Source: Typha latifolia
Lineage: Eukaryota > Streptophyta > Magnoliopsida > Poales > Typhaceae
Assembly: GCA_019914945.1 (NCBI GenBank)
Contig: CM034108.1
Location: 72,001 to 136,000 of the forward strand
DNA length: 64,000 nt
Direction: 5' to 3'
Part shown: positions 38,601 to 52,318 of the stretch, piece by piece
Layout of the letters: each line of letters opens with the position of its first letter
Position numbering within the stretch: position 1 is the stretch's first letter
Translations under genes and position numbers: made by a program
The notes under the pieces: generated by a model
The model's database searches: none
What the model was told of the DNA's origin: nothing
What the model saw: only the letters and a program-made list of their open reading frames with translations

Positions 38601-41600
38601 TTCGTTACTCGATTGCTTTCACAGGTTTCTAGTGTCTTCTTTGCTTGTAATAATGTTATACAATCTAAGATTTTATATATGGTCAAGTTGCACTACTTAT
38701 GGAAGAGCTGTAAATGTGATCAGGTCACACTACTTGTGGAAGAGTACATGCAAAGTAATCGAATAATCAAGGGTCAAAGAGCCAAATTCAGCATAACTAA
38801 TAGAAACAGTTCGAATTGCAACACAATATTGACGCAAGTTCCTATATGGTATATAAATTTAGTATGAACCTAACTAGACCAGCACAAACCGATCACGCAA
38901 AACTAAATTAGGTTCATCCTCTTTGAGCCTACTAAGAACATGACATCGGTTGGCTGCGAAAGTAATCAAGTAAAAACACAAGCCTTTCTTTTTACGCCTT
39001 TGCAAATTACTGGGTACAAAGCGATTCGTGATCTGCTGGCGGTTGTGCTAGGCCACCCGTGCAGGCTGAGCTGGAGTAGGAGTAGGCTCAAATGGGCTTT
39101 GGGTCTGAGCCGCTTTCCTTTTCTCCTTTTTGTGAAGCTGATTTAGTTGATCCAACTTTGACTCCATCAGAGAGAAGGCATCATCAGAAGTAAGGCCTTA
39201 GAGCCTTGATGTTAGCCTATATATCAATGTCTAACCCCACTGATGAAAATACTCTTTGGGGTTGAGTCCCACCAATCGGTGACTCGGTTGCAGATTTGTT
39301 CAAACTCTTTTCGGTAAGTTCAAACTATTGATAACTGAATCAACTTAGTCAACATGGCCTAAAAGTCCTCGTACTACGTTGGATCTAATTCATTTTCATT
39401 CCATGATAATAATTAACTCATAAACTCTATTTATAGGAGTAGAGTTGTAGTAGATCGGATCCAATTTGCCCTATTGGGTTTACATTTGCTTTAATTTGAG
39501 ATTAAAAGCAATAAATAAAAACAATTAATTAGACTTGACTTGACCTAGCTGATTCGACACCCTCGTGGTTGGGTCATAATAGGCAAATGAGAATAACAAT
39601 GAAAAAAGTAAAGAAACTTACATGGAGGAGATTAATAAAAAATATTATAAGGTTAGTCAGTCCAGATCAGTGAATTTGAAAGAGAGAATAATATAGGCTT
39701 GGACTTGGGAGTTAGAAGCAATGGCAGTAGTGGGACCAGGGGTAGGTTGGGTTAGATCCTCTAGAAAGAAAGTATTTGGTGATGTAAGGTATCCCATCTC
39801 TACAATAAAAAGGGAAGAAGAAAATAATAAACGAACATAGGGATGACACTGCGAAGATAAAATTTACAAAGAGAGGATGTAGACATAGAATATATAGATT
39901 CTTATTTGCATTACATTTTTTGTAGTGTAGAAATAGACCATAATATACACTGAAATAGAAGTCTTATGGTCAGTTTGGTTTGGGTTTGATGCAATATATA
40001 CCAATTATCTTGATGTGGAGGTATGAGATATTTGCTGAGCACACTGATTATTTAAGAAGTATTGAGATAAGTTTTATTTCATGCTCCTGACTGAAGTAAC
40101 AAAACAAGAGAGACATCATCTATGCCAGCTGGCTAGATCTATTTTAGAATGCTAACTTGATATTCACTGAAAGAACAGTTAAAAAATTATATAAATTATC
40201 TCACCCGCTCTTACGTAGCACTCATGGCTTTGGAATAACAAGAAGTTTGTAGATAAACAGTCAAGAACTTTAGGTAATAGTATCAGAAAGTGTTGCCCTG
40301 CAAAGGATGGAAATTTGACAAATGAATTTCCTTTATTTTAAAAACTAGAAGACGCTGCAAGAGAAGAAAAGAAATCATAAGACTTACCTGAGGTATGTAT
40401 AGCCAGTGACAGAGACCGACATGCAGCTGCAGATAAACTGCCATTCTCCATGTGCGCTGACCTGAAAAGTTTCTCAAGAAGCGGCCAAAATACTCCAAGA
40501 AGAATAAGAATTGTGTCATCTTCAACCTGATCAGTTGACAGAGGAGTTGCCAGATGACCAAATAAAGCTCCCATCCTGAAAGTCAACACTAATGTCTATG
40601 TATGTATAATCATGAATTAGATCAAATACAATTAAATAGAATTTTGTGCAAAATGACAGGTATTAGGACTTTGAATAATATATATGCCACCCGAAGAGAG
40701 GATAAATTAAGAACCAAATATGATTTATTAGAAAGATAGCACTTTTGTGACAGGGGTGATGCTCAATAAAGGTATATATGAATCTATCATCTAATTCTAA
40801 CTGTAAATAACAAACTAATTGAGTAAATATTGAGCATCCCATGAACTAAGGCCTCAAAATATAGCACCGATTTCTGTATCAAACTGTTGAAATAATGATA
40901 AGAGAGTGCATACGTATATCCTGAACTCATAAGCACCGCATGAAAATTTAATGCAAGGTTCTTTGACAAACGAAGTGCTTAATTCCCTTTTTACTTCCTT
41001 TCAAGTTGGCATTGGTCGTCCTATACCACTCAAGACACCTATTTCAAAAGTTCAAACGAACCTACTTTTTGTTGATCAATTATGTGCCTCCATTGCACTT
41101 TGCATAAATTCTAACCATCTAGCCAATCTCATGCAATTAATTCTATAGGTGCTGCCTCTGACTTCTATCAGACATACTTAGTCTATCCTTTCCAGTAACC
41201 AACTCATCCATCCAAGCATTCTAAGTTAGCTATAGCAAACTTTGAATGACCTTGTTGCCCAGAAGTCTGGCCCACAAAGCTGGCTGGTCTCATAGCCATG
41301 CTATACAATTTTTATTTAACTTAAGGTATATGAAGATCACAAAACATAGTAGAGGCAATTCTTTATTTTAACAATCCTGCTCTGTTTCTACATGCAATGT
41401 CCTCATCAGTGTCACCTTCTTGTTGAACTGTAGATACAAGATAACAGAAGTACTCCCTTCCTAGGTACTCTTGTCACAAAAGTGTTACGAAAATTACATT
41501 CTACATCTGGCTTGGAATCCAATGCTATCCTAGATTCATCAATTAAAACAATGTGACAAGTGCATAACATACAGTAATTGAGGATATACATGTTATAGAT

Positions 41601-44600
41601 TAATATAAACCAACCTGTAAAGAGCCCTGACAGCAAGGTTCAACGTTTGTGTATAAGCAGCAGGACTTTGCCTTAGAGATTGCTCTCTATCTTCAACCAT
41701 CTGGAAATGAAGAAAATTGAACATGTCATGGCGCCTTAAAGAGGCAGATATAAAGCTAAAACCAAATGACATCCAAGATTTTGCTAACAGAATGCTTGCT
41801 TATAATCTGGGAAGCACCGATATGGGAAGACATGTCCCGTATTCATACCCGATTTGTATCGAATACGAGTACCGTTGGATATGCTCTAGACACGTATCTG
41901 GAGTATCCAAATTAAAAAAAATAATTTTATTACTGGATACGACCATATACGCTCAAGATTTGGCGGGATACATTTTTAAGTTTATTGGTTGTATATTGGG
42001 CCAGTTAAATGGTTAAACCCATTAATTGTTTAACCTATCAAGACAATATAAGTGAATGAGAGAAGAAAAAATTGGGCATGAGTAATTTTTAAACCCACCG
42101 TGACCTAGTTTCCTTCCTCCCTTGACACCAACACTTACTTCCTCCCTCAACGTCTAATGACGCCTTCTTCCTTTCTTGACAAAGCTTACTTCCTCCATTG
42201 CTGCCGGCGGCTTCTTAGAAAGTATCAATCCTTCCTCCACTTCTCCCTCCTCTTCTCCCATGGCTTCCACCCCCTCGATATTTGTTCTTTATCCTCTCCG
42301 CCATCGGCATCAATCCCACGCCGGCAGGCTTCTAGAAGCATTTTTCTTTTATGTTTTCTTTCACTGAGTTCATAGATTCATATGCTTTGGATTTTTTTTT
42401 CTCTGTTTTCTTTTCTCTAGTTATGCCCAAAGACTACATAAATATTGTCCTTTCTGTTTTTTTTTTTTTTGTTCATAGTATGTTATTGTTAGATAGTAGA
42501 GATATGTGACAATTAACTAAAATAAAAAATGTTTTAAAGTCATATTACTTATATAAACAAAAATGCTTTTGTAAATCTGTAGCAATGTCTATGCTAGTCT
42601 CATTTTGTCTTCATTGTAGTCATTTTGGTCATTTGGTGTCATAGTGCATGAACTTATTTAGTGTATGCATTATCTAACGGTGTAAGTAGGTTTTTTCTAT
42701 GAACTTTTAGAGAATGATATACATCTTTTTATGTATACTTTATTTGTATAAATTGAAAATGTGTTTTTTTATTAACTTATTTATTGCCTTATCGATATTC
42801 TATTTTTTAACAGTATGTCGTATCTCCATATTTGTAACCGTATCTGTACTTCTTAGCTTATAATAATGACAACAAACCAGGAAAGAGAAAGGAAGATAAG
42901 ACTATCATAATTAATACTTTTAAAACTATAAAAGCACCATCAGAGTTTCCAGAACAGAAATTCATAAATTAGAAACACCGTGCTGACTCTGAGTGTTGCT
43001 TCATTTTAAGTAAACTGTCAAATATCCTCGTTCGTTGCTTTGTATGATTAAACATTTAAACTGCTTCTTAGTCTTATCAGTCTTTTTGGAAATCTATGTT
43101 ACTTTCAATTCATTCCAAGTTCTATTTGGATATACAAAATGCTCCACTATGTACATCAACATTCATGGATTCATGGATTCGCAGATTCATGGAGTACATA
43201 ACATGACCTTACACCCTGTTAGATAATGGTAAATTGGTAATTGAACAACTATATTATCTGTGAGAGTCTCAATGATTTCAAGTAAATTAACCACAATTAA
43301 GATTCCTAAATTCTTGGATATGGTGAACCTTCTTTAAAGCTTCAGTTTCTGTCCAGTTTCAAAAAAATTGCCTTAAGCCAAAAACTATCCAATTATTCAT
43401 TCAAAGGATAAAATACAGAGATCTCCAGTTCTTCACTATCACTATCACTTTTATCATAAGCCTCATGATAAATTTCCAACATGTTAGTCGAAGTGCGCTA
43501 ACAAGGTTTGAAGTTTAGATCCATGACCTCCAAACAAACTAGCCTGAAACTACATTAAATATTAACCAACCAAAAAAACTTGAGCTTTTAGATAATGACT
43601 AACAATGTATGTCATGTCTTTAACACCGTTTATGATTCAAAAATTTATAGAGATCCACTTATTGATATGCCAAATTCTAAAAAAAATCTATGTTCACACT
43701 AGTGCCAAATTCAAAAATTTATAGAGATCCACTTGCATTATTGTTCGTAATGACTGTATCCTCCAGTTTCCTACTTATCTTATGCTGTGGTGAACCCTGC
43801 TATTTGATGGATGAGTTTTCCCAGCTCATATGCTGACACACCTGCTGCTATAAATCCAATCTAACTTGTGATTTTTTTTCTTATCGACTATAAACTTGAG
43901 AGCAAACACAATGGTCGAATCATTCTGTTACCAATGGAGACCTTTGCATTTGACTAAGCCCCAGTTGCTGACCTTCCAAAAAAAGCCAAGCTGGTTTCTG
44001 AGCTTATTGTACTTGCATATGAAAAATAACTTGATTAAAGCATGCATTTACATTTTCCTCTCCTAATTTTAACTTGTGATAAATAGCCAAGGTTAAGGTT
44101 GATGATGCTGAAAAAGGTAGAACAATTAGTTCTTCCAAAACTAAGTTATTAGAAGACAATAATGTATTAGATGACCAATAAATTAGCCATATACGGTCAC
44201 TATATCTTTGGAACTTAAGACTTTATCTTTCAAGAATTTTGACTGAAAGAAGATAGCACTTTGAAATTGGAAACGAGCGATAAATGTTTTCAACCAAAAT
44301 AAACAAAACAAAAATAAATAATATAAATGTATGTGTCTAAATATGTGCATAATGCTCCTTCATGCAATGATGTGAAGAGATGTTGAGATTTCCATTAAAA
44401 GTAAATTTTACTTTAAACTTCCGCCATATTGCTACTGGCAGTCACAGGGTTTTATAAATTGACTTGGTAAATATTACATGACACTGCAAAAAAAAAAGCA
44501 TGATGCCTCCATTCAAGACATTAGCTAATCTAGGCAATGATATGAATATTGGTATTGCATATAAGAAGCCATGAATTGAGAAGGGGGAACATACAAGCTT

Positions 44601-47600
44601 TTCAATAGCTCCGTAACTAGAAGAAAGCAGCCTTGCCAGTGAACTCTTCTTTAGCTCTTTGTCAGGAATTGAAGTAAGAGTGAGAGTTATAGCACTAATA
44701 ATCTCTTCTTCTTCTGCTAATGGTATGTCCCTTTTCTCCAAGTCCTAGAAAACAGAACTATTGTTGAACTTATAAAGTCATACTTCTAAAGAACTGCTTG
44801 TCAAAACATCAGAATATATCATCAGATCTTACAAGAATAATCATCGCCAGAATTCTACGTGCATGGCATGCTGCCTTTTATTAGCAGAATTATTGAAGCA
44901 GCACTGCATACATATGAAAATTAGCAGCTGCTTTGGCTTAGTAGCTTATCATGGTCATGCCCATAAAAGTTAGGAAATTTTGAATTTACATTCTTTCAGG
45001 TAAAAAACATATAGATAATTATTCCACAATATGCAGTTGTAAATCCAGTTCACCCCACTTTTTACAAATCTGTGTGAATTATCTGCCCTCCCATTGTTAC
45101 TTTCTCTACATCCTTCAAGTTCTAATGGTTTATCTTAGTACCTATTTGACCAATTAGTGGATATATTCTAACCAGAAAAAAAAAATTCTTTACCCGTTCA
45201 GGCACTGTTTGGTTTGGATTGTTGGCAGTGGACAGCCACCTTCTTCTCCATCTTAGTCGAGAGAGGAGATGAGCTATGGGTTGGGACATTTTGATCCCAA
45301 CCTGTGGTCGAGAAAATTGGGTTGAGCTGGGAGCTCAGCGCTGAATTGGGTTTAGTTGGGCCAAGGCCCAACTTGTGCAAGCACAATAAGTGGGTTATTA
45401 TAGCCTAGCCACATATCAGCCTAACTATCTATCTGGGCTTCAATTCTGTTAGAATAAAATTATTTTTAATTTTAGAAATTCCATTTGTTAAATTAAGATA
45501 TAAATTGTGTCAATTTTTTCTACCAATTATGATTATTGATTCGAGTTATTTCGCATGGAACACAGGTGAGTAGATTCACCTAGTTTTACTCCACATCATA
45601 TTTTACAAAAATATATGTATACTACTCGTCATGAATTACTATTTTCTCCACTGTGTATTGAAAGATGGCTGCGGTTGGTGGGCAATCACCCCACAGCATA
45701 GTGTCAAAGGCGGAAGACCGATGCCAAGATCATATAACATTTTTAATATAAAAAATAAAAAATTAATAATATATGTGTTATATATTATATACTAATATAC
45801 CATATATAATAATTCTTAATAGTGCAATTCACAACTATAAAAACAAAAGATCATAATTCACAAATACGTATACATATTTCATTAAAAGCTTAATAATAAA
45901 TCACAACACATAGCCATCTAAATGAAAAATTGCAATGTGGCCTTTTCTAAATCATATACATATTCTAAATCAGAGACTTCAAATAGAATTTGGGAGCTCC
46001 ATCCTGTGGCATATAAGGGAGCACATGGCCTCTATTTACAACCTAGTGATAGAGCAAGTGGCCAATATGGAGCATGTGGCTTTCGTCCCACTCCCATCAT
46101 CTAAACCAGACAAAAAGAAAAGAAAATAAAGATCGGTGGTTCCCAATGTGAGAGAGAGAAAAAGAAGAAAAAGAGGAGCAGCATGTCTGAGGCAATCTGT
46201 GGCTTCAACAAATACCGATCATTTATCACCTTCAACCCCTTCTCAAACCACTCATCCGCCGTTGTCCACACTCCACAGCGTCTGCCATCATTCATAGTTG
46301 CCACGACGTCTGTTGTCGTTCATAGTTGCTCGAGAGAAGAGGATCGGGAGAGCCAAATAGTAAGAGAGACCTTCGCTATTGCTATCGCTGGCCAAGCCGT
46401 AGAGGAAGAGAAAGAGAGGTTTAGGGTTTCACTTTTCACGGGATAGGCCGACAGAGGATTGAAAGAGAAGATAGTTATTTTTTTTTATATATATATAGAA
46501 CTTACTCATACTCGCTTCCAACTCGACCCGCTTCCAATGTCTTAAGATTTGGTGGGCAAACTGCCAGCCCACCAAATTGGCCCACCTAGGCGACTCGCAA
46601 AGGTGGGTAGACGCCTTTAGCTGACGCCAATCGAGAAAGTGGGGTGGCTACCAAAAATGCCATTCAAAACATTGATTCTTCATGCAATGGCTTTCTTTGT
46701 GCTATATTATTCTTCCTAGCATTTTATACTTTGTGCTATGTTATATCATGTTTATCTAGTGAAATCTAAATTATAAATATGTATTACTTTGATAACAGCC
46801 CCAAGCTAGATTGAAAATTATTTGGAGGTGGCTCGAGTCTACCTTAAAGTTTAGAGAACAAATTTATTCTGATCGCTACTAGAGAGGTTGGGAAACGGTC
46901 TCGGTCTATCTTCCTATAGTGATTCTAATCTCTCAATAGTTAGATAAAAAAACAAGATGTGTTTATCATTTAGTGACATCTCCTGATAATTCTAACCAGA
47001 TTAGCGACAAAGAAAAGACCTAAGGATTATCTCAAGGGTGACTTCTAATTAATGAGGATCCAAGAGCACAAACCCAAGGAAGAGAAATATGATATTTATT
47101 GAAATTGAGAGGTTTTACATTATGAAACATGATATCATTTTATTATACGCATTGTTATTGCTCTTGTCTTACTATTCATATTATGAGCATGCTTGGTTTT
47201 ACCCAAGTATTACAAATTGTTGAATTTGGATTTTTAAATCATGTTTTATGGATTATAGTTTTCGCTTATTTATATAGAGTGAGTTCATCTATTGAGCTAA
47301 AATTGTTAGCTTATCAAACTCTCAAAATTCCATATAATGATTGGTGGGACAAAAGAATGCAATGTGCTAGGATTCTTTTAGCTCCACTTAGGACCCTTTT
47401 GCTTTGTCGCATAAGTTGTATTTTGAATGGGCATTGTTTGCCTACTTGCCTAGTACCAACGATGGCTGTGCCATAGGCACGGACCGTGCCGACCACCGGC
47501 CGACATGTGCCGTAAGAGAATGAGAGACGGTAAGGAATACTCACCTTTGCCATTGTAGTCGCCGTCGACGTTGCTCGTCGATCGCCGCCCGCTTCGTGCC

Positions 47601-47695
47601 CTAGCCCCCGAGAGAAAAGATGGATTGAGACAGAGGGAGAGAGAGAGAGAGAGAGAGATTAGGAGAGGGTTTAAAGTTTAAGTTGCGGGTTTGGA

Positions 47696-47745
<50 letters not shown>

Positions 47746-50700
47746 GCTAGGGCACGAAGCGGCGGCGGGCGGCGATCAGCGAGCGGCGGCGATGGCGACG
47801 AGGTCGATGGTGAGCGGCGATGCGTTAGGAGGGGTGTCATACGGCACCCTCGTGCCACGTGCCGGTACGCCGCCGGCACGGCAAGTGTCGACCGGCACGC
47901 CCCATGCCGGTCGGCACGGCCATCCTTGCCTAATACTAAACCTCTTTATTACCTTGAGAACTTTTATTAATTGACTTGGAGTTATTAATTTATATTGTGG
48001 ATTTTGGGAATTTAATGTCAAAGCTTCGTGTATCTCAAATTTTCAAGTTCTACTAAGGTATTATAATCTATCGTGATTTCATTTTTTGGGCCATGGCAAA
48101 ATTGGTACCAAAGCTAAGTTTAAGTCACCTCACAGAGTCAAGTTTTAATTGCACGTGCTCAAGTTTGCACGAGTCATTCTTACCTTAGGTAGTAGTTTTA
48201 TACTTACTTTTATTTCCAAATTTGAAGAACAATACATGTTGACAAGTTGTTGCATAAAGGATGGCTCCCGGTAAGAGTAGGAGACAAGAGTCGGCTCTAG
48301 GCCATGTGCAAACTCCTACACATACTTCAATTCCTACTTCCGAGCCAATGATTACTTCTGCCCATACTATTAACTCAGTTCTTATCTAGACTTTGGTCCA
48401 GGCTATTAGTGGGCAAACATCACAGCCCCAAGCTACATTTGATGCTATGCCTCTTAGTTTGGATAGAGGCTCAGTGTTCAAAAAGTTCCTCAAGGCTTCC
48501 TAACAGCCTTCAAGGGATCGACTAATCTAATCAAGTTAGAAGTATGGCTGCTTAGGATTGAGAAGATCCTTGAGGTTTGGATTGCTCAAATGATCTGAAG
48601 GTTCCTAGTAATAGACTCTTTATTATCTTGAGAACTTTTATTAGTTGACTTAGTGACTTAGTGTTATTAACTTATATTGAGTTTTTTACATTAAATTGTG
48701 GAAATTTAAATGTTAAGACTTCGTCTATCTCAAGTTTTATTAGGTACATAGCTAGTCATGATTCTGATTTTGAGTTGTGACATATATATTCTAGAAAGAA
48801 GCATATGTAAGTCTCACTCATCAACTTTATTTGATAGATGAAGAAAGTAAAACTCCCAATGCATAGAGTACCATGTTCCTTGAGATTGAAATTCAAGGAA
48901 GGGCTCAAAGTTCATTCTTACTATCGCATAGATGGTATACTTGGTTATGTAAGAGGCATCAGATCAACAAATTGATTTACAAATGCAACCGTAAATATGT
49001 CAAAATCACAAATAGTGCTTAATTTTTACAATTTAGGAATATATCTTGTAAGTTTTCAGTTTATGTATTATGTTATTTTTAGGAAGTCCTATAATTGTTT
49101 ATAAAAGGTCAGCTAGGGAGCGGGAGCCATAATTCATTTTCAAAGTCAAAAGTTTGGAATGTCAGCTTTAGGTCGATGAGAAGTTGTAATGATGATAATT
49201 ATTCTAGGGTTGTATTATGTAAGATGAGAACCCAGCTGGATCTAGGGAACCTTTGGTTTCAAAATGTTTGTAACTTGCAATGACAAATAGGGTCGATGGG
49301 CTTATTGGAGGCTTGGAGCATTATCCTGTATGGCGGGTTTTACTCATTGCCTCGTATTCTCTTGTTCTTGCTTAAATTGTTTCTTCATTTGATGAACAGA
49401 TGAACTACCACCCATAAACAGAATCATAGTGCTAATTTTTCTGAACTAGAAGACAAAGATTACCTCTCCAATCCAAATAAGGATTTCCAGATTTTGAGGC
49501 TCATGGATCACTGCAGAAGCATCTTCGCAAAGTTTGTGTAATGCTGACGAGCAAGCATTTGATGATATGGACTCTGTAATCCCTGACGCACAAAATAGAC
49601 TGAATGGAATGATTAGTAAAGAAATAACACAGCCATAACAAAAAGAATCCAACCACGGGATGCTGCAACACTTACAGTAGTGGTCTTATGTTACTTGGAA
49701 AAGATGATATCCACTTTGAATAAGAACCAACAACCTCGCCAACAGATTTGTAAACCTTAAAAGAAAATTAGAAGTGATAATCAAATGATGTTACCCATCT
49801 GTATCTCTATAGGAGCATTAATACTATGAACATTTATATAATGGGAAATCTGAGGTCAAACTGAATAAGCAAAACTCTGAGAGCAGTCAAATCTTACAAA
49901 GGCCAAAAAACCCTTGCACTTATCAGGTGTACTATTCGTTAGAACTGTCACCAAATGCATAACCACTGAAAAATCGAAGGAGCTTCCATCTTGTAGAACT
50001 GTCTCTGCAACCTGAGACATGAGGAGCCAATCTATAAGTTCTAGGGAGGATATGAATGATTTCCAGGTGACTTGATAACAGCTACCACCAAGAATAAATT
50101 AGAAGTTGCCGACAGGATATAGCAGTTAATAGAACTTCTGAAATCTTTTACCACCAATCGGGACTTTGGTTTTCCCATTAGTCGCACTAGTCGTTTTATT
50201 ATTATTTTGAAGGATATTGGTTGTCTAACTTTGATCCTCTTTATTATTTTGAGAGTTTTTATTAATTGATTTGGTGTTATTAATTTATATTGAGTTCTTG
50301 GATCTACTGTCAAATTGAATATATGCTCTATCAACTAAACTATCCCCAGCCCAACTTTTGCAGAGCCTAGCTTGGCCCAAATTTCATTAGAGCTCATTAG
50401 TAAATAAATATATGTATATATTCATGTTAAAATTAATAAATATATTTCAGCATACAAGTGTTACAAGATTAATATATGTTGAAGTTTAGAAAATTATATT
50501 AGCAGGCTGTTAATCTATATGAGCAGAAGAATACCACAATTGTCCCTAGTAAACCATCAAAATAAATATACTTCCTTGATAAAGTTGGATATTGAAATGC
50601 TGAAAGGACCAAATAATAGTGATGTAGGACGATGATTGGAGAAGAATAAAGTAGCAAACCTGAGGAATCCACCTACAAGGTGTTAGAAGTCATCAATAAG

Positions 50701-52253
50701 AAACAAACCCATTGAATCCACCAAGGGGGTGTTGGAATCCACTTGGCTCAGCCTAAACACAAGTTGAGTTTGGGTGAGTCATTGGGTTTGGGCTAGGAGA
50801 GGGCTCAACCGATGGCATGTGTGTGGGTTGTGACTAACATCCCAACCCTATATAGTTTGGGTTTGGGCCGAACCATTTGTTTAGTGTTGTGAGCTGTAGG
50901 TCTTGGGCTTGAATTTGGCCCAAAGTTAATTAGATGTTAACTTTAGAAGATTTGTATATTGCTAAATTAAAATATAAATATATTTATGAATAAAGGTGAA
51001 GATCTTTACTTGGATTAGACATTTGAGTTATTCCACTTGGAGCACGGATGAGTGGATTAACTCACATATTAATCGTCTTATTCATTGTATTATATTTGTG
51101 AAATATGCTACTTCGTGCATTATAATTGTCTGTGTAATGTTAATACTTCGTGCCATATTGTACTATGTGCAATATTATAGTTCACAAAATGTTAATCTTT
51201 GTGCACTACAATTTTTTATGCAAATAACAAATATATTAATTATGAGTAGCTAATGGAACGTTGGTTATGAGTAGTTAGCATAGATGGCCGTGTTGACTGG
51301 CACTTGCCGTGCCAGTAGTGGCATGACACTTTGCATGGTAGTTTAGAAAATAGCCTTCTATTAATCTTATTTATTATTTGCTGCCTTATCCATTGCTTTA
51401 TTCGTCGTCTTTGTGGCCACCAAACCAAATATGCCAATGGCACACTCTTGTGCCGAGCCATGCCCGGTCATTATATCATGTGGAGTCATTTTAAATTTTT
51501 TTTTCTATTTTCGTCAATCATCAAATCAACTAATTAATTAATCATTTAGAAAGCTTAGATAAAATTGATGATTGTGAGACTAGAGATGATGATGATGATG
51601 GCCATGATGATAAAAATGAGACATGCATCCCTATTGCACAATCTCCTTAGAGAAGTATTGTTTTTACGTAGAATTTGAGTATGTAGGTTGCAAGAACTAG
51701 AAAAAAAATGATCAGGGGTTGAGAGAGGAGGGTGCACGTGCTCTGCACGTGCAGCCCCTCCCCTCTCCCTCTCCGGCACGCGACAAAGCCAACGGAAGAT
51801 CTCGCCGAATCCAATTCAGATTCGGGATCTTTAATCTATAAATTAAAAACCCTAATCCTCTCTCTCTCTACTTAACCACCTCAGTCTCTTCTCTCTCTTC
51901 TTCCTCCCCTCTTTCGCCTTCTTCTTCCTCACCGACGGAGTCATGCCGTGTAATCGGCTTACTGGAGCGCTGCCGGAGCCAACAGAGACCACCACGTGAC
52001 TCCTTGGTAAGCCCTCTCCCACCCCTCAAAATTAATTTCAGCTTAATAAGGTAAAACGAAAATACCTAAATTTGGGGTTCTCGGTTTCATCGGCAAATCA
52101 GGCCGTCCGGCGGCTTTGGGTCGCAACCGCATCGTCACCGGAAGCTTCGTGCTCTAAGCCCGGTGTCGGTGATATCTTCTAGGGAGCCCTCGTGGCTCCA
52201 ATCGGCGTCGGCCGTCGGTGGTGGGTTCTCCTCCACCTCGTGAGGATGACGAG

Positions 52254-52318
<65 letters not shown>

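Larger units (their letters stand above)
45545..48098 (+). mobile_element. Ty3/gypsy-like LTR interrupted by two later insertions
   Basis: The segments 45545-45667, about 46665-47463 and 47926-48098 together parallel the family A LTRs. They share the GAGTAGATTCACCTAG-type block, the AACGGTCTCGG and GTGACATCTCCTGATAA-type blocks, and the CTTCGTGTATCTCAA block near the end. The LTR ends GGCCATGGCA at 48098 and is followed by a primer-binding-site-like TTGGTACCAAAGC (48102-48114), close to the usual match to initiator Met-tRNA. The left limit is uncertain. Confidence 0.55.

Noticed and set aside
47683..47970. Ser/Leu- and Arg-rich open frames on both strands
   Set aside because: They are translations of (CT)n and GC-rich terminal repeats of a mobile element.
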